From Micromonospora sp. M71_S20 (GTDB taxonomy: Bacteria; Actinomycetota; Actinomycetes; Mycobacteriales; Micromonosporaceae), in NCBI RefSeq assembly GCF_003664255.1, contig NZ_RCCV01000005.1, positions 124,001 through 188,000 on the forward strand: a stretch of 64,000 bases of DNA, written 5' to 3'. Both the position numbers and the translations under genes were made by a program. This document shows, one piece after another, positions 35,424-44,775 of this stretch. The number at the start of each line of letters is the position of its first letter. The first letter of the stretch is position 1. Under the pieces are notes generated by a model. The model was not told the origin of the DNA, did no database searches, and saw only the letters and a list, made by a program, of their open reading frames with translations.

Positions 35424-37021
35424 CCACCTTGCGCAGCGCGATCGACCCGTCCTCGCCGGGTTACCACGCCAACCGGGAGGCCCTGCTGGAGCGCCTCGCC
35501 GAGCTGGACGCCGCCCTCGACCAGGCCCGCGCCGGTGGCGGTGAGAAGTACGTGGCCCGGCACCACGGGCGCGGCAAGCTGCTCCCCCGGGAGCGGATCG
35601 AGCTGCTGCTCGACCCGGACAGCCCGTTCCTGGAGCTGTCCCCGGTGGCGGCGTACGGCACCGACTTTCCCGTCGGCGCCAGCGTGGTGACCGGCATCGG
35701 CGTCGTCGAGGGCGTCGAGTGCCTGGTCGTCGCGAACGACCCGACGGTACGCGGCGGCGCGGTGAACCCGTGGTCGCTTGCCAAGACCCGTCGGGCGGGC
35801 GAGATCGCCCTGGCCAACCGGCTGCCGATGGTGAACCTGGTCGAGTCGGCCGGCGCGGACCTGCCCACCCAGGCGGAGATCTTCATCCCGGGCGGACGGG
35901 TGTTCCGCGACCTGACCCGGCTCTCGGCCGCGAAGATCCCCACGGTCAGCGTGGTCTTCGGCAACGCCACCGCCGGGGGCGCGTACGTGCCGGGGATGTC
36001 CGACCACGTGATCATGATCCGGGACCGGTCGCAGGTCTACCTGGCCGGGCCGCCGCTGGTGAAGATGGCCACCGGCGAGGTCACCGACGACGAGTCCCTC
36101 GGCGGGGCGGCCATGCACGCCACGACGTCCGGGCTCGCGGACTTCCTGGCCGCCGACGAGCGCGACGGCATCCGGTTGGCCCGGCAGTGCGTACGCCGGC
36201 TGAACTGGCGCAAGCAGGGCCCGCCGCCGCGCGACCCGTCCCCGCAGCCGCCGAGGTACGACCCGGAGGAGCTGCTCGGCATCGCCAGCGCCGACCTGAA
36301 GGTGCCGTTCGACCCGCGCGAGGTGCTGGCCCGGGTGCTCGACGGCAGCGAGTTCGACGAGTTCAAGCCGGCCTACGGCACCGCCCTAGTCGCCGGCTGG
36401 GGCGAGCTGCACGGCTATCCCGTCGGGGTGCTGGCCAACGCGCGGGGCGTGCTGTTCAGCGAGGAGGCGCAGAAGGCGACCCAGTTCATCCAGCTCGCGA
36501 ACGCCGCCGACACCCCGCTGGTCTTCCTCCAGAACACCACCGGCTACATGGTCGGCACCGAGTACGAGCAGCGCGGCATCATCAAGCACGGCGCCCTGAT
36601 GATCAACGCGGTGTCGAACTCGACCGTGCCGCACCTGACGGTCAACCTCGGCGCCTCCTACGGCGCCGGCAACTACGGCATGTGCGGGCGGGCGTACGAG
36701 CCGAGGTTCCTGTTCACCTGGCCGAACGCCAAGTCGGCGGTGATGGGGCCGGCGCAGCTCGCGGGCGTGCTGTCCATCGTGGCCCGGCAGGCCGCCGCCG
36801 CCCGGGGCCGGGACTACGACGAGGACTCCGACGCCGCGATGCGGATGATGGTCGAGCAGCAGATCGAGTCGCAGTCCGGCGCGCTCTTCCTCTCCGGCCG
36901 GCTCTACGACGACGGGGTGATCGACCCCCGCGACACCCGTACGGTCCTCGGGCTCTGCCTGTCGGCGATCCACAACGCACCAGTCAGGGGCGCCGACGGC
37001 TTCGGCGTCTTCCGGATGTGA
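35420..37021 (+). CDS. Acyl-CoA carboxylase beta (carboxyltransferase) subunit
   Basis: 533 residues with both crotonase-like halves of the carboxyltransferase: N-terminal ARHHGRGKLLPRERIELLLD and GNATAGGAYVPGMSDH, C-terminal FLQNTTGYMVGTEYEQRG and GASYGAGNYGMCGRAY. The NTTGYMVG/YGMCGRAY pattern is that of 3-methylcrotonyl- and geranyl-CoA carboxylases (LiuB/AtuC) rather than acetyl/propionyl-CoA types. It transfers CO2 from biotin to a beta-methyl enoyl-CoA. Pairs with the alpha subunit 42 bp downstream. Confidence 0.92.
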   Translation: MTTLRSAIDPSSPGYHANREALLERLAELDAALDQARAGGGEKYVARHHGRGKLLPRERIELLLDPDSPFLELSPVAAYGTDFPVGASVVTGIGVVEGVECLVVANDPTVRGGAVNPWSLAKTRRAGEIALANRLPMVNLVESAGADLPTQAEIFIPGGRVFRDLTRLSAAKIPTVSVVFGNATAGGAYVPGMSDHVIMIRDRSQVYLAGPPLVKMATGEVTDDESLGGAAMHATTSGLADFLAADERDGIRLARQCVRRLNWRKQGPPPRDPSPQPPRYDPEELLGIASADLKVPFDPREVLARVLDGSEFDEFKPAYGTALVAGWGELHGYPVGVLANARGVLFSEEAQKATQFIQLANAADTPLVFLQNTTGYMVGTEYEQRGIIKHGALMINAVSNSTVPHLTVNLGASYGAGNYGMCGRAYEPRFLFTWPNAKSAVMGPAQLAGVLSIVARQAAAARGRDYDEDSDAAMRMMVEQQIESQSGALFLSGRLYDDGVIDPRDTRTVLGLCLSAIHNAPVRGADGFGVFRM

Positions 37022-37063
37022 GGCGGCAATGCGCCCGATGAATGCGATCGAGAGGCGGGACCA

Positions 37064-39130
37064 GTGATCCGGAAACTGCTCGTGGCGAACCGGGGCGAGA
37101 TCGCCCGTCGGGTCTTCGCCACCTGCCGCGCGCTGGGCGTCGAGACGGTGGCCGTGCACTCCGACGCCGACGCCGACGCGCCGTTCGTCGCCGAGGCCGA
37201 CCACGCCGTCCGGCTGCCCGGCAACGCGCCCGCCGAGACGTACCTGCGGATCGATCTGATCCTCGACGCGGCCCGCAGGACAGGAGCGGACGCCGTGCAC
37301 CCCGGCTACGGCTTCCTCGCCGAGAACGCCGAGTTCGCCGCCGCCGTGACCGACGCCGGGCTGACCTGGGTCGGCCCGCCGGCCAAGGCGATCGCCGCGA
37401 TGGGCGACAAGATGGCGGCGAAGGCACTGCTCGCCGAGGCGGGCGTGCCGATGCTGCCCACCTGGACCGACGCCGACGAGATCACCGACTTCCCGGTGCT
37501 GGTGAAGGCGTCCGCCGGGGGCGGTGGGCGCGGCATGCGCGTCGTCCGGGACGCCGCCGCGCTGGCCGAGGCCGTCGCCTCCGCGCGTCGCGAGGCGGCC
37601 GGCGCGTTCGGCGACGGCACGGTCTTCGTCGAGCGGTACGTCGAGCGCGGCCGGCACGTCGAGGTGCAGATCTTCGGCGACACCCACGGGACGGTGGCCG
37701 TCCTCGGGGTGCGGGACTGCTCGATCCAGCGCCGCCATCAGAAGATCGTCGAGGAGGCGCCCGGAGTCCTCCCCGCCGAGGTGCGGGAGCGGCTGCACGA
37801 GGCGGCGGCGGCTGCCGGCCGGGCGGTCGACTACGTCGGCGCGGGCACGGTCGAGTTCCTGCTCGCGCCCGACGGGGAGATCTACTTCCTGGAGATGAAC
37901 ACCCGCCTCCAGGTCGAGCACCCGGTCACCGAGTTGGTCACCCTCGGGGCCCTGGACCTGGTCCGACTGCAACTGCTGGTGGCCGAGGGCGAGCCCCTGC
38001 CGGAACACCTCCACGACCGGGTGGCGGTGCGGGGCTACGCGATCGAGGTGCGGTTGTGCGCCGAGGATCCGGCGCAGGGGTACCGGCCCGCGGCGGGGGT
38101 CCTGCACCGGTTCGCGATTCCCGGGGTGGAGCGTGAGTTCGAGAACCTCTCCCGGGCCGGCTTGCGACTCGACTCCGGCGTCGTGGACGGCTCGGTGGTG
38201 AGCGTCCACTACGACTCGATGCTCGCCAAGGTGATCGCCTGGGCGCCCACCCGCGCCGAGGCGGCCCGGTCCCTGGCCGGCGCGCTGGCCAGGGCCGAGC
38301 TGCATGGGGTGACCACCAACCGGGACCTGCTGGTCCGGGTGCTGCGCAGCCCGGAGTTCGGCGCCGTGGAGATTGACGCCGGCTTCCTGGAGCGGCACGA
38401 GGAAGTCTTCGCCCCGCTGCTGCCGGCCGGCCAGCTCCCCCTGGTGGCCCTGGCCGCCGCGCTGGCCACCGCCGCCGCCCGTCGGGCCGATGCGCCGGTG
38501 CTCGCCGGGCTCCCGTCGGGCTGGCGCAACGTGCCCGCCTTCCCGCAGGTCACCCGCTACGCGGGGCCGAGCGGCGAGATCGAGGTCCGCTACCGGCTGG
38601 ACCGCTCGGGCGGCCTCGCCGAGTGGTCGGTCTCGCCGGACGCCGGTTCCGCCGCCCTCTCCGACGGGCCGACCCCGGACGGAGCGGCTTCGGCCAGGCC
38701 GACCCCGGACGAGGCGGCCCCGGCAGACGCGCCGCCGCCGGCCGTGACCCTGGTCGGGGCGTACCCCGACCGGGTGGTGCTCGACGTGGACGGGGTGCGG
38801 CGCGCGTACCGCGTACACCGGGTGTCCTCGGACCTCTTCGTGGACGGCCCGGACGGGGCGGCGAGCCTGGCCGAGCTGCCGCGCTTCCCCGAGCCCACCG
38901 CGGAGCTGGCGGCCGGGTCGCTGGTCGCGCCGCTGCCCGGCGCGGTGACCCGGGTGCACGTCGAGGTCGGGCAGCGGGTGGCGGCCGGCGACCTGCTGCT
39001 GACCCTGGAAGCGATGAAGCTGGAACATCCCGTGCTCGCCCCGGCCGACGGCGTGGTCGCCGAGCTTCCGGTCGCGGCCGGCGGGCAGGTCGACACGGGC
39101 GCCGTGCTGGCCGTGGTCAACCCCGAGTGA
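37064..39130 (+). CDS. Acyl-CoA carboxylase alpha subunit (biotin carboxylase + BCCP)
   Basis: 688 residues from GTG 37064. Biotin carboxylase domain about 1-445 (KLLVANRGEIARRVF, HPGYGFLAENAEFA, ATP-grasp GGGGRGMRVV, EMNTRLQVEHPVTE), a middle BT domain, a Pro/Ala/Asp-rich insert around 535-565, and a C-terminal biotinyl domain with EAMKLEH, Lys652 being the biotinylation site. Makes carboxybiotin from bicarbonate and ATP. Partner of the beta subunit gene. Confidence 0.94.
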   Translation: MIRKLLVANRGEIARRVFATCRALGVETVAVHSDADADAPFVAEADHAVRLPGNAPAETYLRIDLILDAARRTGADAVHPGYGFLAENAEFAAAVTDAGLTWVGPPAKAIAAMGDKMAAKALLAEAGVPMLPTWTDADEITDFPVLVKASAGGGGRGMRVVRDAAALAEAVASARREAAGAFGDGTVFVERYVERGRHVEVQIFGDTHGTVAVLGVRDCSIQRRHQKIVEEAPGVLPAEVRERLHEAAAAAGRAVDYVGAGTVEFLLAPDGEIYFLEMNTRLQVEHPVTELVTLGALDLVRLQLLVAEGEPLPEHLHDRVAVRGYAIEVRLCAEDPAQGYRPAAGVLHRFAIPGVEREFENLSRAGLRLDSGVVDGSVVSVHYDSMLAKVIAWAPTRAEAARSLAGALARAELHGVTTNRDLLVRVLRSPEFGAVEIDAGFLERHEEVFAPLLPAGQLPLVALAAALATAAARRADAPVLAGLPSGWRNVPAFPQVTRYAGPSGEIEVRYRLDRSGGLAEWSVSPDAGSAALSDGPTPDGAASARPTPDEAAPADAPPPAVTLVGAYPDRVVLDVDGVRRAYRVHRVSSDLFVDGPDGAASLAELPRFPEPTAELAAGSLVAPLPGAVTRVHVEVGQRVAAGDLLLTLEAMKLEHPVLAPADGVVAELPVAAGGQVDTGAVLAVVNPE

Positions 39131-39146
39131 TCCTGGAGGCCCCGCG

Positions 39147-40310
39147 ATGAACTTCGACCTCACCCCCGAGCAGGACCAGCTCCGCGACGCCGTGCGCGCC
39201 CTGGGCCGCCGGTACGGCCACGACTACTTCGTCAGCAAGGCGAGATCCGGTGAGCACACCACCGAGCTGTGGGACGAGGCCGGCCGGCTGGGCTACCTCG
39301 GGGTCAACATCCCCACCGAGTACGGCGGCGGCGGGGGCGGGATCACGGAGCTGGCCATCGTCTGCGAGGAGCTGGCGGCGGCCGGCTGCCCGCTGCTGCT
39401 GCTGGTGGTCTCCCCGGCCATCGCGGCCACGGTGATCGCCCGGCACGGCACCGAGGAACAGCGCAAGCGCTACCTGCCCGGCTTCGCCGACGGCTCGCTG
39501 AAGGTGGTCTTCGCGATCACCGAACCGGAGGCCGGCTCCAACTTCCACCGACTCGGCACCGTGGCCCGCCGCGACGGCGACGACTGGCTGGTCTCCGGCC
39601 GCAAGTGCTACATCTCCGGCGTCGACGAGGCGTCGTACGTGCTGGTGGTGGCAAGGACCGAGGATGCGGTCTCCGGCAAGCTGAAGCCGGCGCTGTTCGT
39701 GGTGCCGACCGACGCGTCCGGGCTGACGCGGTCCAAGCTGGACATGGAGATCGTCTCCCCGGAGAACCAGTTCCTGCTCTACCTCGACGACGTGCGGCTG
39801 CCCGCCGACGCGCTGGTCGGCGAGTCGCTGGACGCCGGCCTGCCAGCGCTCTTCGCCGGGCTCAACCCGGAACGGATCACGGTCGCCGCCATGGGCGCCG
39901 GCACCGGCCGGTACGCCATCGAACGGGCCAGCGAGTACACCGCCACCCGCAAGGTCTGGGGCGGCCGGACCATCGGCTCCCACCAGGGCGTGGCCCACCC
40001 GCTCGCGCACGCGGCCGTGCAGGTGGAGCTGGCCCGCCTGATGATCCACAAGGCGGCCACCCTCTACGACGCGGGCCGCGACCTGGAGGCCGGGGTCTCC
40101 GGCAACATGGCCAAGTACGCCGCCGGGGAGGCCGCCGCGCTGGCCGTCGACACCGCCGTCCAGGTGCTCGGCGGGGCGGGCATGACCACCGAGTACGGCG
40201 TGGCCACGCTGCTCGGCGCGGTGCGCGCCGGCCGGATCGCCCCGGTCAGCCGCGAGATGATCCTCAACTTCGTCGCCCAGCACGTCCTCGGCCAGGACAA
40301 GTCCTACTGA
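39147..40310 (+). CDS. Acyl-CoA dehydrogenase (second)
   Basis: 387 residues, 16 bp after the carboxylase gene with GGAGG upstream. FAITEPEAGSNFHRLG marks the flavin-binding loop, GGAGMTTEYGV the CoA/FAD helix and RAGRIAPVSREMILNFVA the end. The usual GGTxE base near the C-terminus is replaced by PVSREMI, so the catalytic Glu may sit at that RE or in another helix. It ends the operon; a hairpin follows. Confidence 0.9.
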   Translation: MNFDLTPEQDQLRDAVRALGRRYGHDYFVSKARSGEHTTELWDEAGRLGYLGVNIPTEYGGGGGGITELAIVCEELAAAGCPLLLLVVSPAIAATVIARHGTEEQRKRYLPGFADGSLKVVFAITEPEAGSNFHRLGTVARRDGDDWLVSGRKCYISGVDEASYVLVVARTEDAVSGKLKPALFVVPTDASGLTRSKLDMEIVSPENQFLLYLDDVRLPADALVGESLDAGLPALFAGLNPERITVAAMGAGTGRYAIERASEYTATRKVWGGRTIGSHQGVAHPLAHAAVQVELARLMIHKAATLYDAGRDLEAGVSGNMAKYAAGEAAALAVDTAVQVLGGAGMTTEYGVATLLGAVRAGRIAPVSREMILNFVAQHVLGQDKSY

Positions 40311-40321
40311 GCGGGCCGGGA

Positions 40322-40349
40322 TGCGGCGGGCGCCCGATCGCCCGCCGCA
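40322..40349. terminator. Bidirectional hairpin after the atu-like operon
   Basis: 11-bp perfect stem TGCGGCGGGCG / CGCCCGCCGCA with a 6-nt loop between the convergent dehydrogenase and peptidase genes. Confidence 0.6.
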
Positions 40350-40360
40350 CCCCGGGGTCC

Positions 40361-42166
40361 TCAGCGGACGGTCAGCGTGCCGACCGCCGGCAGCGGGGCG
40401 ACCACCGGCGGGAGCCGCTTCGGCTCACCCCGCCCAGGGGCGCCCTCGGCGGCCAGCGCGCCCTTCGACGCCTCCGCCCGCCGGGTCGCCCCCGGCTCGG
40501 CCGGCAGCTCGGCGAACGGCTGGACGTCGCCCACGCAGACCTTGCCGTTGGCCGGCAGCGCCCCGCGCAGCAGGTACGCGTCGACCGCGCCGGTCACGCA
40601 GGCCGACGTCCCGTACGCGGTGTGCCCCCAGCTGTCGCTGCTGAGCAGGCGGCTGTTCGGCAGCAGCCGGGCCGAGCTGACCGCGCCCCGGTAGTTGGTC
40701 GCCGGGTCCCAGTAGTTGCCCACCACCAGCACCGGCGCGGCGGTCCGCCGGTTGAACGGCCCGGTGTAGGCGTCTTCGTCCCGCACGGTCCAGGTCTTGC
40801 GGGCGCACGGCGAGGTGATCCACGTCCACATTCGACCGAAGTACGGGTCGCGCTTGTCGGCGTTCGCGGCCAGCGCCGGGAACGAGCCGGCGTCCTTCGG
40901 GTGGTACGCGTCGGTGCAGTCCACGCCGAGGAAGGTCTCCAACCCGTTCTCGTACGGGAAGTCGTACCGTCGGGCCTGCTCGCGGGCCTTGGCGGCCTGG
41001 CGGGTCACGTCGGCCGTCGCCGGGCGGCGGGCGGCCGGCGACGACGCCGGGTCGGTGAGCACCAGCAGTGCGGCGGTGAGGTCGACGACCTCGGCGTAGC
41101 CCGTCGGGCCGTAGAGCATGCTGAGGTTGGCGGCGACGAAGTCGGCGTACGTGACGGTGATCGGGCCGAGGTCGGGGTCCTCGATGACCACCGGCTTGGC
41201 CCGCAGCCGCTTCGCGACCAGGTCGAACGACGCGACGGGGTCGCCCTCGGCCAGCGCACACGCCTGGGCGCCGGCCCTGTCGCAGCGCACCAGGATCTCC
41301 CGCAGCGCCTTGTACGCGCCCTGCGCGCTGCGCATCCGGTCCTCCTGGGACAGGCTGCGCGCCCTGCCCTGGCCGACCCACTCGTTCGGGTTCAGCACGC
41401 CGTCGATCACCAGGGCGCGGACCCGGTCCGGGAACATGTTGGCGTAGTACTGGCCGAGGACGCTGCCGTAGCTGAAGCCGAGGAAGGTGAGCTTCCGGTC
41501 GCCCACGGCGCGGCGCAGCACGTCCATGTCCCGGGCGACCTCGGCGGTCGACATCGCGCCGCTGAGCGGCCGGCCCGTGGTGGAGCAGCCCCTGCCGACG
41601 GCCTTCGAGGAGGCCACGTACGCCTTCTCCTCGGCCTTCGTCCACGGGAACGCCACGTTCAGCCCGGCGTACGCCCGGGTCTGCTCCTTGACGGAGGGGA
41701 AGCACCTGACCTGCTGGCTGGCGGCGACGCCGCGCGGGTCGACGCCGACGATGTCGAAGCGGTCGAGCACCTCGTCACCGAGGAAGTACGGCGCGGCGAG
41801 CGCGACGTCGGTGCCGGAGCCGCCGGGGCCGCCCGGGTTGACGAAGAGGCTGCCGATCTTCCGCTGCTGGTCGCGGGCCTTGACCCGCAGCACGGCGACC
41901 TCGGTCGTGGGGCCGTTCGGCTGGTCGTAGTCGCGGGGCAGCCGGACGGTGGCGCACTCGGCGTAGTCGTAGCAGGCGTACCAGTCCAGTGTGGGCGTGG
42001 GCACCCGGTCGACCCGGCGGGCCTCCTGCGGGCTGGTCCGGTCGGAGGTGACCGGACGGTCCCCGCCGGCGGGGGACGGTGCGGCGGCGGCGGGTGCGAC
42101 CGCGGCGCCGGCGAGGAGGACGCCGGCGATTCCCGCGGCGGCGAGGGACCGGTTTCGTCGTGGCAT
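40361..42166 (-). CDS. Secreted alpha/beta-hydrolase, tripeptidyl aminopeptidase type
   Basis: 601 residues. Signal peptide 1-29 (ends PAAAA), then a peptidase S33-like fold: oxyanion region VNPGGPGGSG, nucleophile elbow GFSYGSVLGQYY, and near the C-terminus the TAP-like domain with the catalytic His in SWGHTAYG. Streptomyces homologs (SlpD/SlpE, Tap) release tripeptides from exported proteins. A TAGAGT -10 candidate lies about 60 bp upstream (minus strand, near 42224), and GGAAGG sits about 8 nt before ATG. Confidence 0.9.
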   Translation of the reverse strand: MPRRNRSLAAAGIAGVLLAGAAVAPAAAAPSPAGGDRPVTSDRTSPQEARRVDRVPTPTLDWYACYDYAECATVRLPRDYDQPNGPTTEVAVLRVKARDQQRKIGSLFVNPGGPGGSGTDVALAAPYFLGDEVLDRFDIVGVDPRGVAASQQVRCFPSVKEQTRAYAGLNVAFPWTKAEEKAYVASSKAVGRGCSTTGRPLSGAMSTAEVARDMDVLRRAVGDRKLTFLGFSYGSVLGQYYANMFPDRVRALVIDGVLNPNEWVGQGRARSLSQEDRMRSAQGAYKALREILVRCDRAGAQACALAEGDPVASFDLVAKRLRAKPVVIEDPDLGPITVTYADFVAANLSMLYGPTGYAEVVDLTAALLVLTDPASSPAARRPATADVTRQAAKAREQARRYDFPYENGLETFLGVDCTDAYHPKDAGSFPALAANADKRDPYFGRMWTWITSPCARKTWTVRDEDAYTGPFNRRTAAPVLVVGNYWDPATNYRGAVSSARLLPNSRLLSSDSWGHTAYGTSACVTGAVDAYLLRGALPANGKVCVGDVQPFAELPAEPGATRRAEASKGALAAEGAPGRGEPKRLPPVVAPLPAVGTLTVR

Positions 42167-42335
42167 GTGGACGCCTTCCGGTGGGCGACAGATTGGTCGG
42201 GCCGTGGCTCGACCTCCGTCACTCTAGGGATGGCGCGACATGGTTGCAGGCCGGCAAACGGCTGCATATCCGACAATCCGCCGGCCGATGTAACGAATAA
42301 TTCACCGTCGACGCTTTTCGCCCTTCCGCGCCCGG

Positions 42336-42803
42336 CTACGCCACGCCGGCCATCCAGGCCGGCGGCGGGGCCTGCCCGTCGTCGGGCGCGTAGTCGTCCA
42401 CCACCCGCCAGCCGTCGGGGCCCTTGCGCAGCAGCAGGAAGCCGACGATGTCGCTGTGCGGGGCGCCGAGGCCGTAGACCTCGTCCTGGTCGACGAATCC
42501 CATCCGGAGGGCGCAGACCGCCGTCGGATCGCGTCTCGCGTTCTTGCAGAGGCCGAGGTAGCGGACCCCCGGCGCGGCCGACAGGTGCCCGGCCATCGCC
42601 TCGTCCGGGTTGGCGTACCCGCCGCGACCGGCGGCCGACGACGCGGGGGCCGCCGACGACGGTGTGACGGACGACGGCACCTCCGGCGCGGGGGCGCTCG
42701 CGGGGGGCGGCGCGGTCGCCGGCTCCGGCGCCCCGTCCGACCCGCACGCGGCCAGCGCACCCGACACCAGCACGGCGGCGACGATCCGGAAGACGCGGGT
42801 CAC
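42336..42803 (-). CDS. Small lipoprotein of unknown function
   Basis: 155 residues from GTG 42803, chosen because AGGAG is 5 nt upstream; GTG 42809 overlaps that site. Lipobox SGALAAC puts the lipidated Cys at about residue 20. An Ala/Pro/Ser-rich linker (about 25-60) leads to a ~90-residue domain with two Cys (LCKNARRDPTAVCALRMG) and GWRVVDDYAPDDG. No family recognised; the fold may be another NTF2-like sensor or carrier domain. Its start faces the leaderless gene at 42904. Confidence 0.75.
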   Translation of the reverse strand: MTRVFRIVAAVLVSGALAACGSDGAPEPATAPPPASAPAPEVPSSVTPSSAAPASSAAGRGGYANPDEAMAGHLSAAPGVRYLGLCKNARRDPTAVCALRMGFVDQDEVYGLGAPHSDIVGFLLLRKGPDGWRVVDDYAPDDGQAPPPAWMAGVA

Positions 42804-42869
42804 CGGCACTCCTCTCCCACGCCAGACGGTCTCCGGCGGAGATCATCGCATCCGGTGCCGGCGTCCCGG

Positions 42870-42897
42870 TTGACAGCGGGCCCCGCTCGGACATCCT
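42870..42897 (+). promoter_or_regulatory. Promoter with consensus -35, leaderless start
   Basis: TTGACA (42870-42875), 16-bp spacer, CATCCT (42892-42897), then 6 nt to GTG 42904. This is the best -35 in the window. Confidence 0.55.
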
Positions 42898-42903
42898 GGA
42901 CGG

Positions 42904-43251
42904 GTGAGAATTCCGAGGCCCGACGCGCGGGCGAAGGCGGCCGTCGCGGCGCTGACGGCGGCTTCGCTGCTGGTCACGCTGATCGTCTGGGGCCGTCAGG
43001 ATCTCGTCGGGGTGACCCTGGCGCTGCTCTGCGTCCTGTCGACGATGATCGCGGCGGTGTCGGTGGCGGCGGCCCGGCAGGACGACGGCACGGAACCGGC
43101 GGTCACGCCGGGCGGTCCGGGGCAGCCGGTCGGGGGCCTGTACGGCGTCGACGCCGACACGCTGGAGTCGCTGGACCACCGGGAGGCCGTCCGCGCCATG
43201 CGGGAGCGCCACCGGGGACGCAGCGGATCAGCGGCCCGTGAGGGTGGGTGA
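42904..43251 (+). CDS. Two-helix membrane protein of unknown function
   Basis: 115 residues. Two hydrophobic helices (about 10-30 and 36-58) separated by a short polar turn; the cytosolic tail is Gly-rich then charged (LESLDHREAVRAMRERHRG). Not recognised. A strong promoter with a leaderless GTG precedes it. Its last 24 bp overlap the 3' end of the convergent kinase gene. Confidence 0.65.
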   Translation: MRIPRPDARAKAAVAALTAASLLVTLIVWGRQDLVGVTLALLCVLSTMIAAVSVAAARQDDGTEPAVTPGGPGQPVGGLYGVDADTLESLDHREAVRAMRERHRGRSGSAAREGG

Positions 43252-44745
43252 GGCGAGCGCGTCGAGCCCACGCCCGGCCAGGCAGCGGTACGTCCGGTCG
43301 GCGTCCGCCCCGGCCGGGGGCAGCACCTCCAGGTTCCAGCCCTCCGCGTAGCTGATCCCGCTGGTGAGCCGGAAGGTGGTCTCGTTGCAGACCCGGCGCA
43401 CCACCGCGTCCGCGCTGACCTCGTCGTGGCCGGCGCCGACCAGGGTGTCGGGGAGCCTGCCCTCGGCGTAGCTCTCCCAGGTGTGCTGGCCGTCGCAGGG
43501 CACCCGGGGCGCCCGGGCCCGCGCGCCGCGCACCTCCATCGGCCCGAAGCACTCCAACTCGTCGGCGCAGCCCGCGCCGGCCGGCAGCCCGGTCGTCAGG
43601 GCGCAGGCGGGCAGCACCGCGCTCCTCGCCGCCACGCTCGTCGCCGCCACGCCGGCCGTCGGCGACGGGACCGGGTTGGAGACCGCGCCGGCCAGCCAGG
43701 CACCGGCGCCGGCCGAGGCGGCCAGGGCGACCATCCCGGCGCCGCCGAGGAACCAGCGCCGCCGGCGCCGCTGGCTGACGGTGGGCATCGTGGGGTGGAG
43801 ATCCTCCACCGGCGGTCGCGGGGCGGGCCGGGAGACGTGGTCGACGCCGTACGGGCCGACGGGCCCGGGCCCGCTGACCGGGCCCGGCACGCCCGTGCCG
43901 CCCGCCGGGGAGCCGGCCGGACCGAGCGGCAGGCCGACCAGCAGGTCGCGCAGCTCGACGGCCGAGGGACGCTCGCCGGGATCGTTGGACATCCCGACCC
44001 GGAGCACGTCGATCATCTCGGCCGGGACCCCGGGCAGACCGGGAACCGGCTGGTGGAACATCTCCAGCACGGTGACCAGGCTGGGGTTGCGCTCGGACTG
44101 CCAGCGCGGCGGGCGGCCGTGCATCACCGCGTAGAGGGTGGCGCAGAGGGCGTAGACGTCGACGGCCGGCGACGGCGGGCTGTGGTTGAACATCTCCGGC
44201 GGCGCGTAGGCCGGGGTGAGCACCTCCAGGGCGACCGAGGCGTCACGCATCTCGGCCACCACCGCCAGCCCGAAGTCGGCCAGCACCGCCGAGTTGAAGT
44301 GCGAGTAGAGGATGTTCGCCGGCTTGACGTCGCGGTGCAGCACGCCGGCCGCGTGCGAGTGGGCGATCGCGTCGGCGATCTTGACCCCGAGGTCGCGCGC
44401 CTCGGCCGGCCCGAGCGGCGAGGTCCGCATCCGCTCGGCGTACGAACCGTCGCACAGTTCCATGATCAGGTAGGGGTGCTGGTCGACCGTGACCCCGACG
44501 TCGAAGAGGTCGACCACGTGCGGGTGCGACGACATCCGCCCGGCGGCCCGCGCCTCGCGCAGGAAGCGGGCCTGGTCGTGCTCGCTGTCGAGGGTGCGAT
44601 TCTCCACCTTGACCGCGACCTCGCGCCCCACCGATATCTGGGTCGCCTTGTAGATCGTCGCGTAGCCTCCCCTGGCAAACACGCGCAGATCAGTCAGACC
44701 GGGCACAATGGGCATCGGCAGGGCGCCGGGCGGGGTCGCGGTCAC
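43228..44745 (-). CDS. Ser/Thr protein kinase with extracytoplasmic septum-formation-like domain
   Basis: 505 residues from GTG 44745. Hanks-type kinase (about 15-275): glycine loop ARGGYATIYKA, VAVKV Lys, HRDVKPANI catalytic loop, DFGLAV, and PPEMF in place of APE. A Pro/Gly linker leads to one membrane helix (about 325-350) and an extracellular domain with paired Cys and the pattern PCDGQHTWESYAEG, resembling the septum-formation-type sensor modules of actinobacteria. Likely a receptor kinase. TATTTT lies 6 nt before the GTG. Confidence 0.9.
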   Translation of the reverse strand: MTATPPGALPMPIVPGLTDLRVFARGGYATIYKATQISVGREVAVKVENRTLDSEHDQARFLREARAAGRMSSHPHVVDLFDVGVTVDQHPYLIMELCDGSYAERMRTSPLGPAEARDLGVKIADAIAHSHAAGVLHRDVKPANILYSHFNSAVLADFGLAVVAEMRDASVALEVLTPAYAPPEMFNHSPPSPAVDVYALCATLYAVMHGRPPRWQSERNPSLVTVLEMFHQPVPGLPGVPAEMIDVLRVGMSNDPGERPSAVELRDLLVGLPLGPAGSPAGGTGVPGPVSGPGPVGPYGVDHVSRPAPRPPVEDLHPTMPTVSQRRRRRWFLGGAGMVALAASAGAGAWLAGAVSNPVPSPTAGVAATSVAARSAVLPACALTTGLPAGAGCADELECFGPMEVRGARARAPRVPCDGQHTWESYAEGRLPDTLVGAGHDEVSADAVVRRVCNETTFRLTSGISYAEGWNLEVLPPAGADADRTYRCLAGRGLDALASPTLTGR

Positions 44746-44751
44746 AGCTCG

Positions 44752-44757
44752 AAAATA
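44752..44757 (-). promoter_or_regulatory. -10 element before the kinase gene
   Basis: TATTTT on the minus strand, 6 nt before GTG 44745; A/T-rich for this genome. Confidence 0.5.
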
Positions 44758-44775
44758 CCCAACCGGACCGACGGC

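Noticed and set aside
36386..39163. Long minus-strand frame opposite the carboxylase genes
   Set aside because: No start signal, no domain, and it covers two well-recognised plus-strand genes.
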